A DNA stretch of 64,000 nucleotides from Pithys albifrons albifrons (GCF_047495875.1 NC_092497.1:70984134-71048133); one strand, 5' to 3'. Shown: positions 12,931 to 25,756, counted from the stretch's first letter. Program-made: numbers and translations. The notes: generated by a model from the letters alone, not told the origin.

Positions 12931-15900
12931 CTTCCTCCATTCAAAATTCACAATTTGTCCAGTAATGCAGCATAGATTGTCTGTCTGGGGGTGTAGCTTA
13001 TTTCACTATTTTGTGTATTAAAACAGGGGATCCTTCCTGGATAAGGATGTCTGGGCATCCTGCACCACTTGAATGAACTATTTCTTCTGATATGATGATA
13101 TGCAGTCTTATTAATGATGGAAGGGTAACAAGGTTAACAATGAGGTCACGCTGTAATTTTGTGTGCTAGCATATCAAGCCAACACTTTCTTCCTGTTTTC
13201 TCAGACCTAATTACCTGTAAGCCACTGTGAACTAATAGCAAGCTAAGTTTAGAGCAATTTCTTTAGTAATACCTGGTAAGAGCAGGGCCTACTGGCTCCA
13301 AAATCCCTAGTAGTTGAGCCCACCCAGCAATCTGCTTTCAATTTTCTCACAAGCATTCCTGGTTTTGCTTTTCAGCCTGTGGGAACTTTATGGACCAGTT
13401 TTCCTTTTCCTCTCTAAAACAAATGTCAGCAGAGTCAAGATCCATAAACTCACTGTTGAAAAGTGAAAACAAAGTGCTGACTCAGCCACAGGGAATTGGA
13501 ACCAGGTTGCTAACATAACAGGTTGGCCTAGAAATCACTGCTATGATAGCTGGGAGGGTCTTTTAAGTTAGCTTTTTATTGCAATTTGCATATGGGCATC
13601 TGGCATTGTGTTTTTGCATCATTGCTTGAATTACATGGGCTGTGCAAACTGTTTTGGGATACCAGAACAGTAACTTTTATCAAGATTGTTCACTTATTGG
13701 TTTTGAATCAGTTGTGTCTGGTGTTAGTCACTGTGCCCCTGTGCTCTGAACTGTGATGATGTTCACTTCTGGTAACTGTGCTGATATGAGTACAAACTGG
13801 CAGGTGCAGGCACAGTGTGATTTCTGGCTTGTATTTCTCACGATTCCATTCTGAAGGTGAAATCAGAACTATTGCTTTTTGAGAGTTGCATCTCTGAATT
13901 AGGTATGGTTAAATCCCTTGAAGACATGTCATGTGCAGTGAGAAATAAATCCGGGACACAAAACTAGTTTCATTAGCCATAACTTTATAAATTTTCTACA
14001 CGAGGCAGTTATCTAGTTAACAGATGGATTGTACAATAGATGGTCCCAATATGACTATGCTGTAAGCCACATGAGGGATTCAGCTGCTGTGATCAATCAG
14101 AATAGCATTTGCTCTAGGGCCATGTGTTATTATTTATAATATATACTCTTTATACTTCATAAAATTCCCTTATCACTCCTTATTTCATAAAATCAATGTA
14201 TTGAAAGAAAGAGCCAGAAGATTTATCATTTTCATAATAAAATATCTGACTTCACCTGCCAGAAGTAGCCAAATTGATTTTTAACGTCTGTTAATGATTT
14301 AAGTTTCCCTTTTTACTGACGTCAGTACAAGGGTGTTACCACTCCCAGTCCTCAGTGAAAGGGTATTTTCAGTTTACAGAAAAACATACTGCTTGTCTCT
14401 GCATTTATATATACATAATGTACACTACATTTTAATCTTACCAGTAAAATGTGGAAAATTTAAGTAGAGTCTAGATAATAGGAAAATTGGAGACTCAAAA
14501 TGTGGTACTGGGCAAGAAGGCATAGAAAGGTTTTTTAAATTATTCATATCTTTTATCTCCTCTTCTTCTTCTCTTTATTATGAATACATAAGAACATTTC
14601 TGTGGTTTCCTTTCTTATCAATCTAATGGTTACAGTTCAGAGATATTCAGATGAAGTACAATAAAGTTAAGCGCCAAAGAGTGTGTGTGCACTTGCATTT
14701 TTATAAAGAAAACACTTTTCAAAAGGAAATCATTAATTTAATCAATGCTGTCATATGCCTCATGATCTGTACCGTAAACACAAATACTATTTTCTTCATT
14801 TCATAGTAAAAAACATTTTCTTAAAGCAATCATTAGCATCATGTTCTGTGTAAGGTCATAATGAATTTCAGCCTTAATTGTGCTTGTGTGATCGGTTTTC
14901 CACTATTAATAAAAGGTTGATATAAATGTCTAACCTTGATTATAAAGGGATAAGAGATTACTTTGTATGTCAGATCTTATCAGTTAAACAAAACACATCT
15001 TTATTTAGATGTTCTTCACAAAAAAATGAGTTAGGCAGAAGTTCCTATCTATCATATTTTCAGTTTTTACCTAATGTCTGTCAATGACATTTTATATAAA
15101 ACTAAAAATTTTGGTTTACCAAGACATTTGTTTTGAGGTTTTTCCGCATCCAGAAAGGTTTTCTTGTTTTATAGTATGAAAAAGAAAAGCACCTATTACA
15201 GAGTATCCAGATGGATGAGAAAGATGTGCACAGTGAGGACCTGTGCCTAATTTGTGATTTGTCACTGATAATTGCTATTGCAAAGGCTTATGGTATGGTT
15301 CATTGTTGCTGAAGAAGGAACCTGAGATAGAAGGATCACTCATTTTGGCTAATTCTCAAACAGGGGAAGAGTTTTCTAGACTCCCTATTCTGTCAGAAGC
15401 ATTCAGAAGGTTTATGTATCTTCTGAAACATGGAAATTATTTTCTGGAAGTACCTATTTTACTCTTTTCAATATATGGTAAGCTTAGGAACACTGCCTTC
15501 TTAATTTAGCACATGTAGGTTAACTTCTCACATCTTTGTGATTAACCCCTTTCAGTCTGTGGCCTGGTGGCAGCTACTGAGACCACAGCCCTGTGCAGTG
15601 GGCACTGAGCTGTTTTGTGAGCCTCACAGGACTCTGAATCTGGCTAAGTCTCAGCTTGCTCTGTTTAAATCGTAAATGATAATGTTTTGTTTTGTTTTGT
15701 TTTTTCTGTTAAGAAAAAAATACTCTGAAATTTTTGAGCTCACCATTGGCATGAACTATAATCATGAATACAATTTACCTGCTGTATTAATTCCTTAGAA
15801 GGGCAGGGTTCTTACCTCACACTCACTTTGAAGCCTCAAATCAGATTCAGTCATTAAAAAAGAAAAAAATGCTATGTCTATATTCTGTCAGTTCTTACGC

Positions 15901-18900
15901 TTATTTAAGGTCATGTTTTAATCTCTTAAAATTATATTATCAAAAACATTATTTTAAGGTCTATCTGAAGAGCCTAGCCTTTTGACTACTTTGCTCTGGG
16001 AAAAAGTGAAATGTTACATTCTTCTTTAAATCCATTTGCTATGACTTGAACAGTGGGTAAGCAGTTATTGGTCAAGGTAGTATTGATATTTCAGATTCTT
16101 TTATTAAAAAACTAATTATATTTAAATTAAGCATGGGAGGACTTTTTCCTTTTCTTTGCTTTCCTTCCACTCTGCACTCCCTGAGAAGATCACTCTCGAA
16201 GCAAAAGAAATCAGTTTTGAGTTCATCTTCAGGATACAATTTCAAGTAGTCCCTTTACACAGATGGATACCTGTGTTAATAGTCATATTAATTTTTCAGC
16301 CTCAGGAGAAAGCTATCCTTATTTTCTCAAGGTCTTTCTTACACAGGGTTAGAAATAACTGAAGTAGTTTGTTACTTACTCTAATAAGAGCAGGATAGTT
16401 AATAGCCATATAATTGCATTTTACTCTGAAACCACATTGCTTGAGCTGAGTATGTGAATGAGCTTGCATGTGCTGAGATTACTGACCATGGCAGAAATTT
16501 ACTTAGAGGGAAAGAAATGCCAAGGATAAGTACCACTACATGAAACATGGTGTGTAGACCACATCTAATAAACCTTAAACTTGGTAGGATGCACTAAAAG
16601 GTTAATTAGTAGCCTTTAAATGTGTAAATAGGCATGACAGATGTATGAATATATTTTTCTGTTCATTAGCAAGTCAGTTAACTCTGACAGGCATCAGAGG
16701 ACAAGGGAAGAGTAGCAAAGACAGGTCATGGGCAGTTTAAATAATTACCAGGCTTTTCCAGTACTTTGTAGGGCACAATAAATTGCAGCAACCTCAGCTA
16801 CTGAGTTGTTCAGTGTTACTGAATAAAACACTATTTCCTCAGTGAGACACCAGGAGCAAGTTAACTGTCATCTGATATGAAGGAAAGTGTAGCTTTCCTT
16901 ACTTTTTTCCCAAGGGTAGGGTAGGTCTGCTAAATCTCTTTTCTGAAAAGCTTGGCTATAGTGGAGGATCATGATTTGCATTTACGTAGAGAAGCAACTT
17001 CACACTGGCAGGACACATATCTCTGATGAATAAGTGGTTCAGTGAAATAAAATTTCCTTATCCCTTGGGATCTGTATAGCTTCCTTTTGATTACATAGCC
17101 GACATGTACCATTTTTCATCATGAAGTATGATTGCCTGTATGGTGAGCAAGTTCATGCAATGTAACTGTCACTCCAGAAAATTGTTTTCAGAGGTGTCTA
17201 CAGGTGTGAGAAACACTATGAAAAGTACACTTGGGGGCCCACTGAAGTACCATTGAGAGTCTTGACTAGCAATGTAGCAGCCTCTTGATTTTTTTGCCTA
17301 ATTGGAATAAATATTCTTTCAGGAAGCTAATAGAACTGACAAAAGGAAGCTTAACATCATGGAAAAAAAGAGAAAAAGGATGTGGTTTAATCATTGACAC
17401 AGGATGAAGAATTCATGGTTCACATAAGTTCATAGCAAAAAGCATGAAGTGCAACAAGTTATCTAGGAAATAGTTGTAGTCCACTTACAATAAGTTCTGT
17501 ACTTAAAATGGCTTTCATAAGAGATGAATGGATCTGAAGAACTTAAGAATATGGTTCTCAAAAAAAAATTCTGGCAAAATAAAAGCAAAAGAATGGTAAT
17601 ACAACTGACAAAATTCATAATTCAAATCAGAACCATGACCACAGATTTCTGCTAGCGCATAGCTAGGAGGAAAAGTGTGAGCACATCACCAGTGTAATCT
17701 ACTCCAAGAACAAAACTGGGCCTATAAAACAGACTTACTTCTGTTACTCTTTGATTTTTTTAATTCAGTACTTGTTTGAAAGTTCTTAATATACGAAGCA
17801 CAACTGGTACTTAGTGATGATTGTAGAAAATCAGTTCACATACCCTAGCGTTCTGTGTCATGTCACGTGTACTGTGTGGTGCCATTCATGTGAACAGAGC
17901 ATGTAATTTCCATTGGCAAAAGGGAGACAAGTGAGTATAAGCAGTAAACAGAAAGTTAAGAATGCGTCAATAAGAATTAGAAGCAGTATTATTGTGTTTT
18001 CTTACCTGCAGTAATTAATCATTTGTTGCACCATTTTGACAGAGATTCCAATTGTCCTTTAGTGCATGTGTGTAATTTGTTGAAAATGGAACCAGAAGTT
18101 AACTGAAAGCACAGAAAGCATAGATCTTTAACCAACTCCCCCTTTTTCTTTCTTTTTTTTTTTTGTAGACTATGTATAGCATTCATGTACACACTGAACT
18201 CACAAATCAGCACTGTAGGAGTTTTCTTAGGAATTGGATCCAAGCTCAGAAGAAGCCTGACTGTTTTGAAGACCTAAATAGAACTTGACATCCAACTTAA
18301 CTTCTACAACAACCTGCCTTACAAACTGCAATTAATACCCCACACAAGCAATTGGATAAACTAGAATAGGCTTTGGGTACATGTATAAAACAAAAAATTT
18401 CAAAAATATTTAAATACACAGAATAGCAAAATTTTATTTTCAGAGGCCACCATTTTTTACTAAGAATCAATGAATGCTGGAAGCATAGGTTCATGCAAGC
18501 ATTGTACAAAACAACTGTTTGGTTAAGTTAAGTGCTTTAAAGCAATATGGATAGGACTATTTTTTCAGGCTAATTCCACTTTTTTTTTTTAATTTAGAAA
18601 CTCATCAGTTATTCCACTGAAACATATTGAAGTCCTTCTCAATCCTATTCCTTAACTTTTCCTCATATTGCACTAAGCCTATCCCATTCAGATCAATAGC
18701 TACCGAAAAATGGTGTGGTAGAGTACTTACTGGGAATGGTAAGGTGTGACTGTTTTGTTTTTTCTAACATAATCTAGCAGAGTCAAGAACGCCACACTGC
18801 TTATCCAAAAAAACAAAAAAAAAAAAAAAGAAGAAGAAAAAAAGAAGAGTATTTCCTTTAGGCTGGGATGACTGCATTCTTAGACTTCTTTGCCTTTCAG

Positions 18901-20523
18901 ATGCAAAGGAAAAGGACTTCCATTTATGATGGCAGTTTACTTAACTTTAAGCTATTGATAGAGATGTTCCCAGCACACTGCTGCATTCCACAAATGCCTT
19001 TGGTTCCTAACTGAGTATTAAAGGTTATGATGTGGCAGCAGATTTGCCCCAATCAGGTTAGAGTACAACTCAAAGTCAAATAGACATTGAAACAAGAATA
19101 TGTATTTAAAGGATACTAGCCTGCCAAAAGCAAACTTAACTAAACTGCATCATACAGAAACCTGATCTCTGTTCTGTATGATGTGAGTACTCTGCTGCAG
19201 TGACTCCATACATCACCCTGGGCTTGTCAAACCCTGGTTCTTTATCAAAATTAAAGATACTGGAGTTAATGTAGGGCAGTAGACAGGACAAGTCCCAAAC
19301 TGACATCTTGTTGTTTTGATATATGTGTTTTTCTTTCCTTTTTGTTTTTATGCATATTTTGATTTTTATCAAGATGTTTCCAACTATGCAGTGAAAATAC
19401 TATAAAGTTTATGCTACAAAAACATTGTAGACTTTGCAGATTTAAATGTTCCCAGGTAAAACAGCTACAAACTATGTGAAAAATTACTTTAATTTTCATC
19501 TCCCTGTTTTGTAGATGAGGATCTTTTTATTTTGCAAAATAATTTACAGAAATGGTATAAGCAGGACGAAAAGTACTTGGAAACTGAGAGGACATTACAG
19601 AAAGCAAATTACTGAAGAGTCAGATGACAGTGGATATTTAGGTGGTATCTCCTTTCCTGCGCCCTTTGCTCTCCTTCCTTTTGGGACACAGATCAGTGGG
19701 ATATGCTGTTTGTTAAATGCTGTAGAACAGAGCATACGTCCTATGAATTCAGCATTCTTCCAGACCTGCACTTTGATAACATATGCAGAAAATTCTCCAT
19801 AGTGACGTAGTTTAGAACAAGGACAGATAGTTTGTGGAAGCATTACAAACTTGATAAATTAGGTGTTTTATGTTTGGGGTTTTATTGCTAAGTAGTGACA
19901 GTGACAGGTCGCATACTACATCTGATAAAGTCCATGGATTAAGACTTAAGACTATGTCTGAAATAATCAGTTGAAAAGGGTCTTTGCTTGATTATCCATG
20001 TGTATCACAAAAATGACAAAGAATGGCTAATCTAGAACAAGGAGATGTAGTATGAAAAAGGATGCTGCAAAGATTTTTCTTTAAAAGCTTGGTAATAATA
20101 ACAACTTATTTTTAAAATGAGAGCTGTGGCTTTTCAGGTTTTGTCTTGGGTTTGTTGTTTTTTTTTTCCCTGTGAAACAGCTTTGCTTCATTAGCTTTGT
20201 GGTTTCTTCTTATTCTTTCATAACAGAATGCCTTGCATGTTGAACTGCATCTTTGTTTGCTTCCAGTGAAGCTGATGGGTAGTCAAACCTTGACTTTGCC
20301 AGTTCTTAACGCATTCCGTAACAGTGGAGTTTGCAGCATAATTCACAGCAAGCTATGAAGCATTTGCTCCAGAGACCTGGTAAGGAACTTAGTGAGAAAA
20401 ATATGTGAAAGCCCTACTTGAGCCCTTTTTCCCTGATTATGTGCATTAAATCAGGAAGTAGGAGGAATATATGGTATTTGACATTACATTGGGGTTTTTA
20501 CCATTTCAAAGCTTTATTTTCAT
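12931..20523. other. Long AT-rich stretch without a recognised gene
   Basis: About 7.6 kb with no recognised exon, transposon or RNA gene. A short (TTTTG)n run lies near 15687-15702, and an A-rich tract lies at 18806-18848. Polypyrimidine followed by GTAG near 18150-18170 looks like a splice acceptor but leads into no plausible exon. Some non-repetitive parts (for example 13.1-14.3 kb) could be conserved non-coding sequence; that cannot be judged from one genome. Confidence 0.5.
18806..18848. repeat. A-rich / GAA low-complexity tract
   Basis: A run of A broken by single C and then by GAAGAAGAAAAAAAGAAGAG. It could be a decayed poly(A)-like or purine microsatellite; no retrocopy is recognisable on its 5' side. 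Confidence 0.75.
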
Positions 20524-21160
20524 GGAATCACAGAATCAGAGAATCAGCTGGGTTAGAAGAGACCTCTGAGATCACCAAGTCCAACCCTTGATCCAACACC
20601 ACTGTGATTACTAGATCATGGCACTCAGTGCCACATCTAATCTCATCTTAAAAACCTCCAGTGATGGAGAATCCACCACCTCCCTGGGCAGGCCATTCCA
20701 ATGCCTAATTACTCTTTCTGTAAAAAATTTCTTTCTAATGTCCAGCTTAAACCTCCCCTGGCAGAGCTTAAGCCTGTGCCCTCTTGTTCTACTGCTGGTA
20801 GCCTGGGAGAAGAAACCAACTCCCACCTGACTACATCCTTTCAGGTAGTTGTAGAGAGCAATGAGATCACCCCTGAGCCTCCTCTGCTCCAGACTAAACC
20901 ACTCCAGCTCCCTGAGTCTCTCCTCACAGGACTTGTGCTCAAGTCCCTTCACCAGCCTTGTTGCTCTTCTCTGGACCTGCTCCAACCCCTCAATATCTTT
21001 CCTGAACTGAGAGGCCCAGAACTGGACACAACATTCATTCACCAATGCAGAGTACAGGGCAAGGATCACTTCCCTGGTCCTTCTGGCCACAGTATTCTTG
21101 ATCCAGGCCAGGATCCCATTGACCTTCTTGGCCACCTGGGCACATGGCTGGCTCATGTTT
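20524..21160 (-). mobile_element. CR1 LINE, well-preserved 3' end (minus)
   Basis: The plus strand starts with GGAATCACAGAATCAGAGAA, the reverse complement of a CR1 3' end with its repeated terminal block. It runs for about 640 bp to a 5' truncation near CATGGCTGGCTCATGTTTTG. The coding part stays open over 190 codons (see separate entry), which makes this one of the youngest or least decayed CR1 copies in the window. There is no complete octamer array, only the repeated GAATCA(C/G)A units at 20525-20546. No target-site duplication is expected or seen; CR1 usually makes none or very short ones. Confidence 0.93.
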
Positions 21161-21183
21161 TGTCTCAAAACTGATCTGTACAC
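20611..21183 (-). pseudogene. CR1 ORF2 C-terminal fragment (5'-truncated)
   Basis: A 190-codon open frame encoding only the C-terminal end of the CR1 ORF2 protein, beyond the reverse-transcriptase active site. Visible conserved blocks in order are [20 protein letters not shown] (about residues 24-43), [20 protein letters not shown] (about 54-73), [20 protein letters not shown] (about 97-116), [45 protein letters not shown], and a terminal [14 protein letters not shown]. The full ORF2 has an endonuclease and polymerase upstream of this; both are missing, so no activity is expected. The first few residues lie beyond the recognisable CR1 border and are probably flanking sequence. The open state reflects recent insertion rather than selection. 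Confidence 0.85.
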
Positions 21184-22296
21184 ATTTTAGCAAGTTGGAT
21201 GAAAATTACAGAGGAAAAGAATCAAAAAAGAATAAGACTATCTACTGTGGTGATAATGGACTGTGATTTACACATGTGCTGGTAGTATATACCTCAATAA
21301 CTGAATTAGACTCAAAATGTAAAACCAGTGTAGGTCATGATAAAAAGTGGTTATTTTCACTAGTGACAACAAATAAAGTCAGTCTTTTAACAAGCATGTA
21401 GTTTTAGACTCAGAGCACGGCTCTGACCAGCTGGATTGTACAGCTAGTTCTCTAAAACTTGGAAGAGCTGTGCTTTTTAAATTCAATTGCACTTTTCAAC
21501 CAGAAAGGAATTGCTAGGCATCTGGTAGTAAGAAATGGATTCTCCAGCTTCTAAATCAGTGTCTTCAAAATGTGTACATTTATTCTGTCCTCGTAGTTAA
21601 CTAAATGTAAATGTGAAATTATAGAAAACAATGAAATATCATCAGGTTCTGTTTTGTTTTGTTTTGTTTTGAGAAGATGAATGTAAAAGTAGGTAAGGAA
21701 AAATATCTCAACAGATTATTGAAAAATAATTTTTTTTGCTTCTGGTATTTTTTCAAGACTAAATTGCTTTTCAAAAGAGTACAGTAAGTATCTAAATGAG
21801 CTATTTCAGATTTAACATCATAGCAGTTCAGAACATGGACTGCCTTCAGCAAAGGAATGTGAGGAAATGCTACCTCTAGTGCTAGCATTTAAAAAAAATG
21901 CCTTGACTATACACAATGAATCCTGTCCCTGTATTATTTTAATTATTATTATTGTACACAGCAGAATGATTTACACTTCCATCGCCTCTGACCAGATGCT
22001 GTTTAATGATTCTTTTGTGGAGAGATCCCAGTGACACAGAGCAAAATCCATTTTAGGATAGACCTCTTGTGTCTGATCCTTTAATGGCTCCTGTATCCAA
22101 ATATAAATAAGATCCTAGAATGTCTACAGCATTTTCTTATATTTATACATAAAAAATGTGAGTGAAAAGTGATGAAGTTTTATATACCAATTGATTTTGG
22201 TTTTTTTAATATTTTTTAATCTCCAGTGAAGTAGCCATGTAAATAAATATGAACATGCTGTCTTATATTAAATGGCCTACCTTCTAAACACAATTA
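21161..22296. other. AT-rich spacer without a recognised gene
   Basis: No gene recognised. It contains a short (TTTTG)n run near 21645-21671 and an ATT run near 21938-21953. Confidence 0.55.
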
Positions 22297-22301
22297 TCTG
22301 T

Positions 22302-22840
22302 TGTGCTGGTAAAATTACAACTGCCCAAGCACAGACTAAGAGTTCCCCTCACCCTGCTGAGAAAAGGGAAAAAATCCTGGAAAACTAAAAGTGGTTTTAT
22401 GTATTTATACAGAAAAGAGAAAATTAAAAGCAAACTTCAATACAACACACAGCTACACAAGTTAGATATGACAATAATCCTCTGCCTCCCACTGAAAAGA
22501 GATCCCATCACTCTGGATCCATAAAGCACTCCAAAAGATACCCAGCAAGGAAAAGAAAGAGAGAATAACAATAAAATGTTTACTTCCTCAAACTAAAACA
22601 AAATGCAACATGGCACAGCAGCAGCAAAGCCCAGCACAACAGGACAGCGGCAGAATGTCCTGTCTCTATTTTGGCCATGATGGGAACTGAGAGAACTCCT
22701 CCTACTCTACTGTGTTTATATCCCAGTTTGTGTCATCTGGTATGAAATATTTCTTTGGTTGCTTAAGTCAGGTGACACCTGTCCCTCTTAATCTACTAAC
22801 ACTATCGGGGCCTACTAAAATTAAGGCCTAAACTGCCACA
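22302..22840 (-). mobile_element. Solo LTR, family A copy 1 (minus)
   Basis: The plus strand runs from TGTGCTGG to CTGCCACA, so the element has TG...CA ends. It shares a U3 block with two other LTRs nearby: TCTTTGGTTGCTTAAGTC at 22752-22769 is the reverse complement of a block at 23800-23817, and the AGGCCT/TAGTAGGCC repeats at its minus-strand start also recur. A TATA-like GATATAAAC (element sense) lies near 22714-22722. Flanking 5-mers TCTGT (22297-22301) and TCAGT (22841-22845) agree at four of five positions, as for an aged 5-bp target-site duplication. No internal retroviral sequence adjoins it, so it is a solo LTR left by recombination. The assignment to ERVL-like is inferred from the 5-bp duplication only. 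Confidence 0.75.
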
Positions 22841-23683
22841 TCAGTACTGCTTAGGCATTACATAAGCAGAGAACGCAGTAAAAAAAATACCCTTTGCAAT
22901 TAATTTCTTTTTCTGCATATCTTTGTGTGTGACTTTAAAGTGTGCCTTTCTGCATATCTTTGTGTGGGCCTAGGGAATTTAAAGTATCCAAAATCACATG
23001 TGATTATTTTATGGATTTTTCTTTGAACTCTGAGATACTTGTGTTTGAACAGCCCTAGTGCTTTGGGAACAAATTGCCATCTTAAAATACCTTTTTTAGT
23101 TTTGATCCATAAGCATTTAAGAAAAGCAAATAGAACATGTGGCATCCTTGTTATAACTTATTTTTAGAAAATAATATAATCTATCATTATAGATACTGAA
23201 GTAGTGCTCATGTGAGTCATTATGCTGGACCTTTTTAAAGAAAAAAACCCTTTCAAATCTGAAGGGTATAATAAAGGTTAGTAGCCCCTCCCAGCCCCAG
23301 TTTTTTCTTTGCTGGGCTGTGACTTCATGTCATGTTCCAGACTTTTCCCTCAGATAAATATGTAAATCTGAAATCATTAAGTGCTTCTGTAAGGTGTCAG
23401 TGTTGTGCCCAAAAAAGCAACATCTCAACAAAAGTATTATGGAAGCATTTTACTTGAGAAAAAGCAAGACAAACAGGACCAGGAGGACTAGATTTGGATA
23501 TTGCTTGTGCTAAGAGGGGAAACCTAACTCAGCAGAAAATCTGGTGGTCCAGCCTCGTTGAAGCCAGAGGTCATTAGTAGTTTTTGAAATAAGATTTGAC
23601 TATGGTGATGTAACTGTATTGGAAATAGACTGGTACCCACTGTTCAGGAACAAGTCTTACCTTAAAACTGTTGAAAGACCAAT
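22841..23683. other. Spacer between LTRs, with a 20-bp direct repeat
   Basis: No gene. A perfect 20-bp direct repeat (TTTCTGCATATCTTTGTGTG) occurs at 22910-22929 and 22947-22966, a local 37-bp-period duplication. No gag, pol or env remnant is recognisable, so this is not the interior of a provirus joining the two LTRs, which in any case are in opposite orientation. Confidence 0.6.
22910..22966. repeat. Direct repeat, 2 x 20 bp at 37-bp spacing
   Basis: Both copies read TTTCTGCATATCTTTGTGTG exactly. The intervening 17 bp contains CTTTAAAG, and a similar TTTAAAG follows the second copy at about 22978-22985, so the duplicated unit may have been longer and has diverged at its right end. Confidence 0.85.
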
Positions 23684-24091
23684 TGTGGTAGTTTTGGCCC
23701 TAGTTTTAGCTAGGCCTAGATTAGGCCTTAATTTTAGTAGGCCTCAGTTTTAGTAGGCCTAGATGATGTTACGTGGATTAGAAGGGACAAGTGTCACCTG
23801 ACTTAAGCAACCAAAGAGATATATCATCTGACATCTAAAAAGGTATAAAAACAAGTGAGGAAGGTGCCTTTGTCTCTTTGTATTGCATTTCTGCAAGTGT
23901 CTGTAATATTAGGACTTTGAGACTTTTGAATTACTATCTTGGGCTCCTTTTTGTTAATTGGAAAGTTTGAGTTTGTTTTATCAGTCCCATGACTGGACAA
24001 ATGAAACTAGGATCTAATTAATAAAGATTCAGACCAGACATCAAATTGCTGTAAATTCTTTTCTACTTTCAGTTTTATCTGTGCTACCACA
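23684..24091 (+). mobile_element. Solo LTR, family A copy 2 (plus)
   Basis: Starts TGTGGTAG and ends CTACCACA, giving an 8-bp perfect terminal inverted repeat with TG...CA ends. The U3 part has repeated TAGGCCT/TAGTAGGCC units and the shared block GACTTAAGCAACCAAAGA (23800-23817). A TATA box (TATAAAA, 23844-23850) and a polyadenylation signal (AATAAA, 24020-24025) lie in the right order and fix the plus orientation. Flanking 5-mers CCAAT (23679-23683) and ACAAT (24092-24096) agree at four of five positions. At 408 bp it is shorter than the other two copies, so it probably carries an internal deletion or is a subfamily. No internal retroviral genes follow. Confidence 0.82.
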
Positions 24092-25177
24092 ACAATGTCC
24101 AGAGAGTCTGGCACTGATGCTGCTTACAAATTGCAGAATTTCATCTTGAAAGATCCTGTAGCCTCAACAGGGTTCACTTACCTTTTTTTCCAATTTTTCA
24201 TTTGCAAATATGAGTCTTAAGAAGGCTCTTTTTGTGTTCTGTTGTTGTAGCATGAGGGGCAAGATTAATCTGAAATATTCTGAATGTCAGTGCTGAAACA
24301 CATCTCTCAGACACGGAATCAGATGTCAAAGAAAGGTCATATGTGATATAACATTTGTAAGTGAGAATCCCATCGGATCTGCTTCAGACCCCTATTAACA
24401 CTTTTATTTTTAAGGATCCAACTAGGCTTAACATTCCCCGTGGACAGTTTTTTAGTTACCTCCTTAAGTGCCAAATTATAATCCAGTCATGTTCAAGAGA
24501 AAGAGTAGTGGTGTGTGTAAATAGACTATGCACAGACATGAATCATTTTTCAAGTCAGTTGATGTAGCTCACCTTTACAATACAAAACAAAACATATTCA
24601 GATACCTCATATTCTCTTTACATACATAATGATCTCTAAGTTAGTGAAATCTTACCGACCCTCCATCATTACAGTCCATGTTAGAGTTTTTGAAGTCAGA
24701 TGGATAGAGAACTCAGAGGTCATCTGTCATCTTGAAATTCCACTGTAAAAATAATCATGTTCCCTGAAGAGTTAATTTTATCAGTTCATATACACCTGTC
24801 ATCCTCTATGTATATTTCAGAAAACAGTTGGCCATAGATCTGCTTACTGGTCTTGGTTTAGTAGCCAATAGCTGTAGTCTTCAAGTATACTTTTCAAAAC
24901 TTTCTGTTAATTTAAAAAAAAAATTAGTAATAAGGCTTCCTTCTTCTAGTAAAGCTGTTGAAAATTAAAATTATATATCCAGTTCGGAAAGCTTTAATAT
25001 TATTTCAAATACATTCTACTCTAAGCAGGTAGGATTTTTGAGAAAACTGGTTCTAGAGTGAAGAGGAGAGTGTTCCTCTGTAGCAATTACAACCAGACAC
25101 AATAACTTTCATGCTGGAATGGATTTCAGTATTAGCTCAACCGTTTTTATACTCAGAGTTAAGTGTCCACCAGATTA
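24092..25177. other. Spacer between LTRs
   Basis: No gene or transposon recognised; ordinary AT-rich sequence with a short A-run near 24912-24923. Confidence 0.55.
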
Positions 25178-25181
25178 ACTG
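25178..25181. repeat. Target-site duplication ACTG (left)
   Basis: The 4 bp ACTG directly before TGATGCCG is repeated as ACTG at 25757-25760 directly after CGGCATCA. A perfect 4-bp duplication fits gamma/ERV1-type integrases. Confidence 0.75.
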
Positions 25182-25756
25182 TGATGCCGTGAATGACCCT
25201 TCCCCCCCAAAACAGGACTTCGAGCCACGTTAGTGTAGGGTAAGATAAAAAATAAAGGTCCTTTAATAACACAGGGCCCACAGCCCACAGGATTACAGGA
25301 TGACATGCATGTCTCAGTTCTTGTTTCCATGGCTTTTATAATAAGATCCCTCCAATCATTGGTTTACACATTTCTCAGTCCAGCCCCGGTCCCACCCCTG
25401 GACCAACCCCTGGAATTGGGTCTGGGGTCGTCAAGACCCTCTGTCTTCATCAACTCTTCTTCCTCAGGCACACAAAGGTCTCTTGGAGTTCATCCAGTTC
25501 TGGCTTTTGGGTCACTCTGACCTGTGTTTATGTTTTGTTCTGTAGGCCTTCTGATATCCTTCAGCTCTTTACCTTGGAAAGGAGTCTAAACAAGATTAAC
25601 TAAAGAAATTTGAGCTCCCTGTTCTGGGACAGGGGTAGTGATAGAAAGGCATTAAACTTAAACTGTTAGAAATATTAACCCTCTAAAAATCTACAACTAC
25701 TGTGTTCCTAAAATCTACAAATGTGAAAATCAGAACAAAAACCCCTTTCGGCATCA
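25182..25756 (-). mobile_element. Solo LTR, ERV1-like (minus)
   Basis: The ends form a perfect 8-bp inverted repeat, TGATGCCG and CGGCATCA, with TG...CA termini and a perfect 4-bp flanking duplication. In minus sense the promoter elements are in proper order: a CCAAT box (in CCAATGATTGG, plus positions 25352-25362), a TATA box (TTATAAAAG, 25333-25341) about 10 bp after it, and an ATTAAA polyadenylation signal (25262-25267) about 65 bp further on. Length 575 bp is normal for an LTR. No gag, pol or env adjoins it on either side, so it is solo. The plus-strand frame at 25305-25520 runs through the LTR and is not a gene. Assignment to ERV1 rests on the 4-bp duplication and is an inference. Confidence 0.85.

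Noticed and set aside
18130..18243. Splice acceptor at the T-rich run ending GTAG near 18168
   Set aside because: The pyrimidine run is a low-complexity tract, and no plausible coding segment follows on the plus strand.
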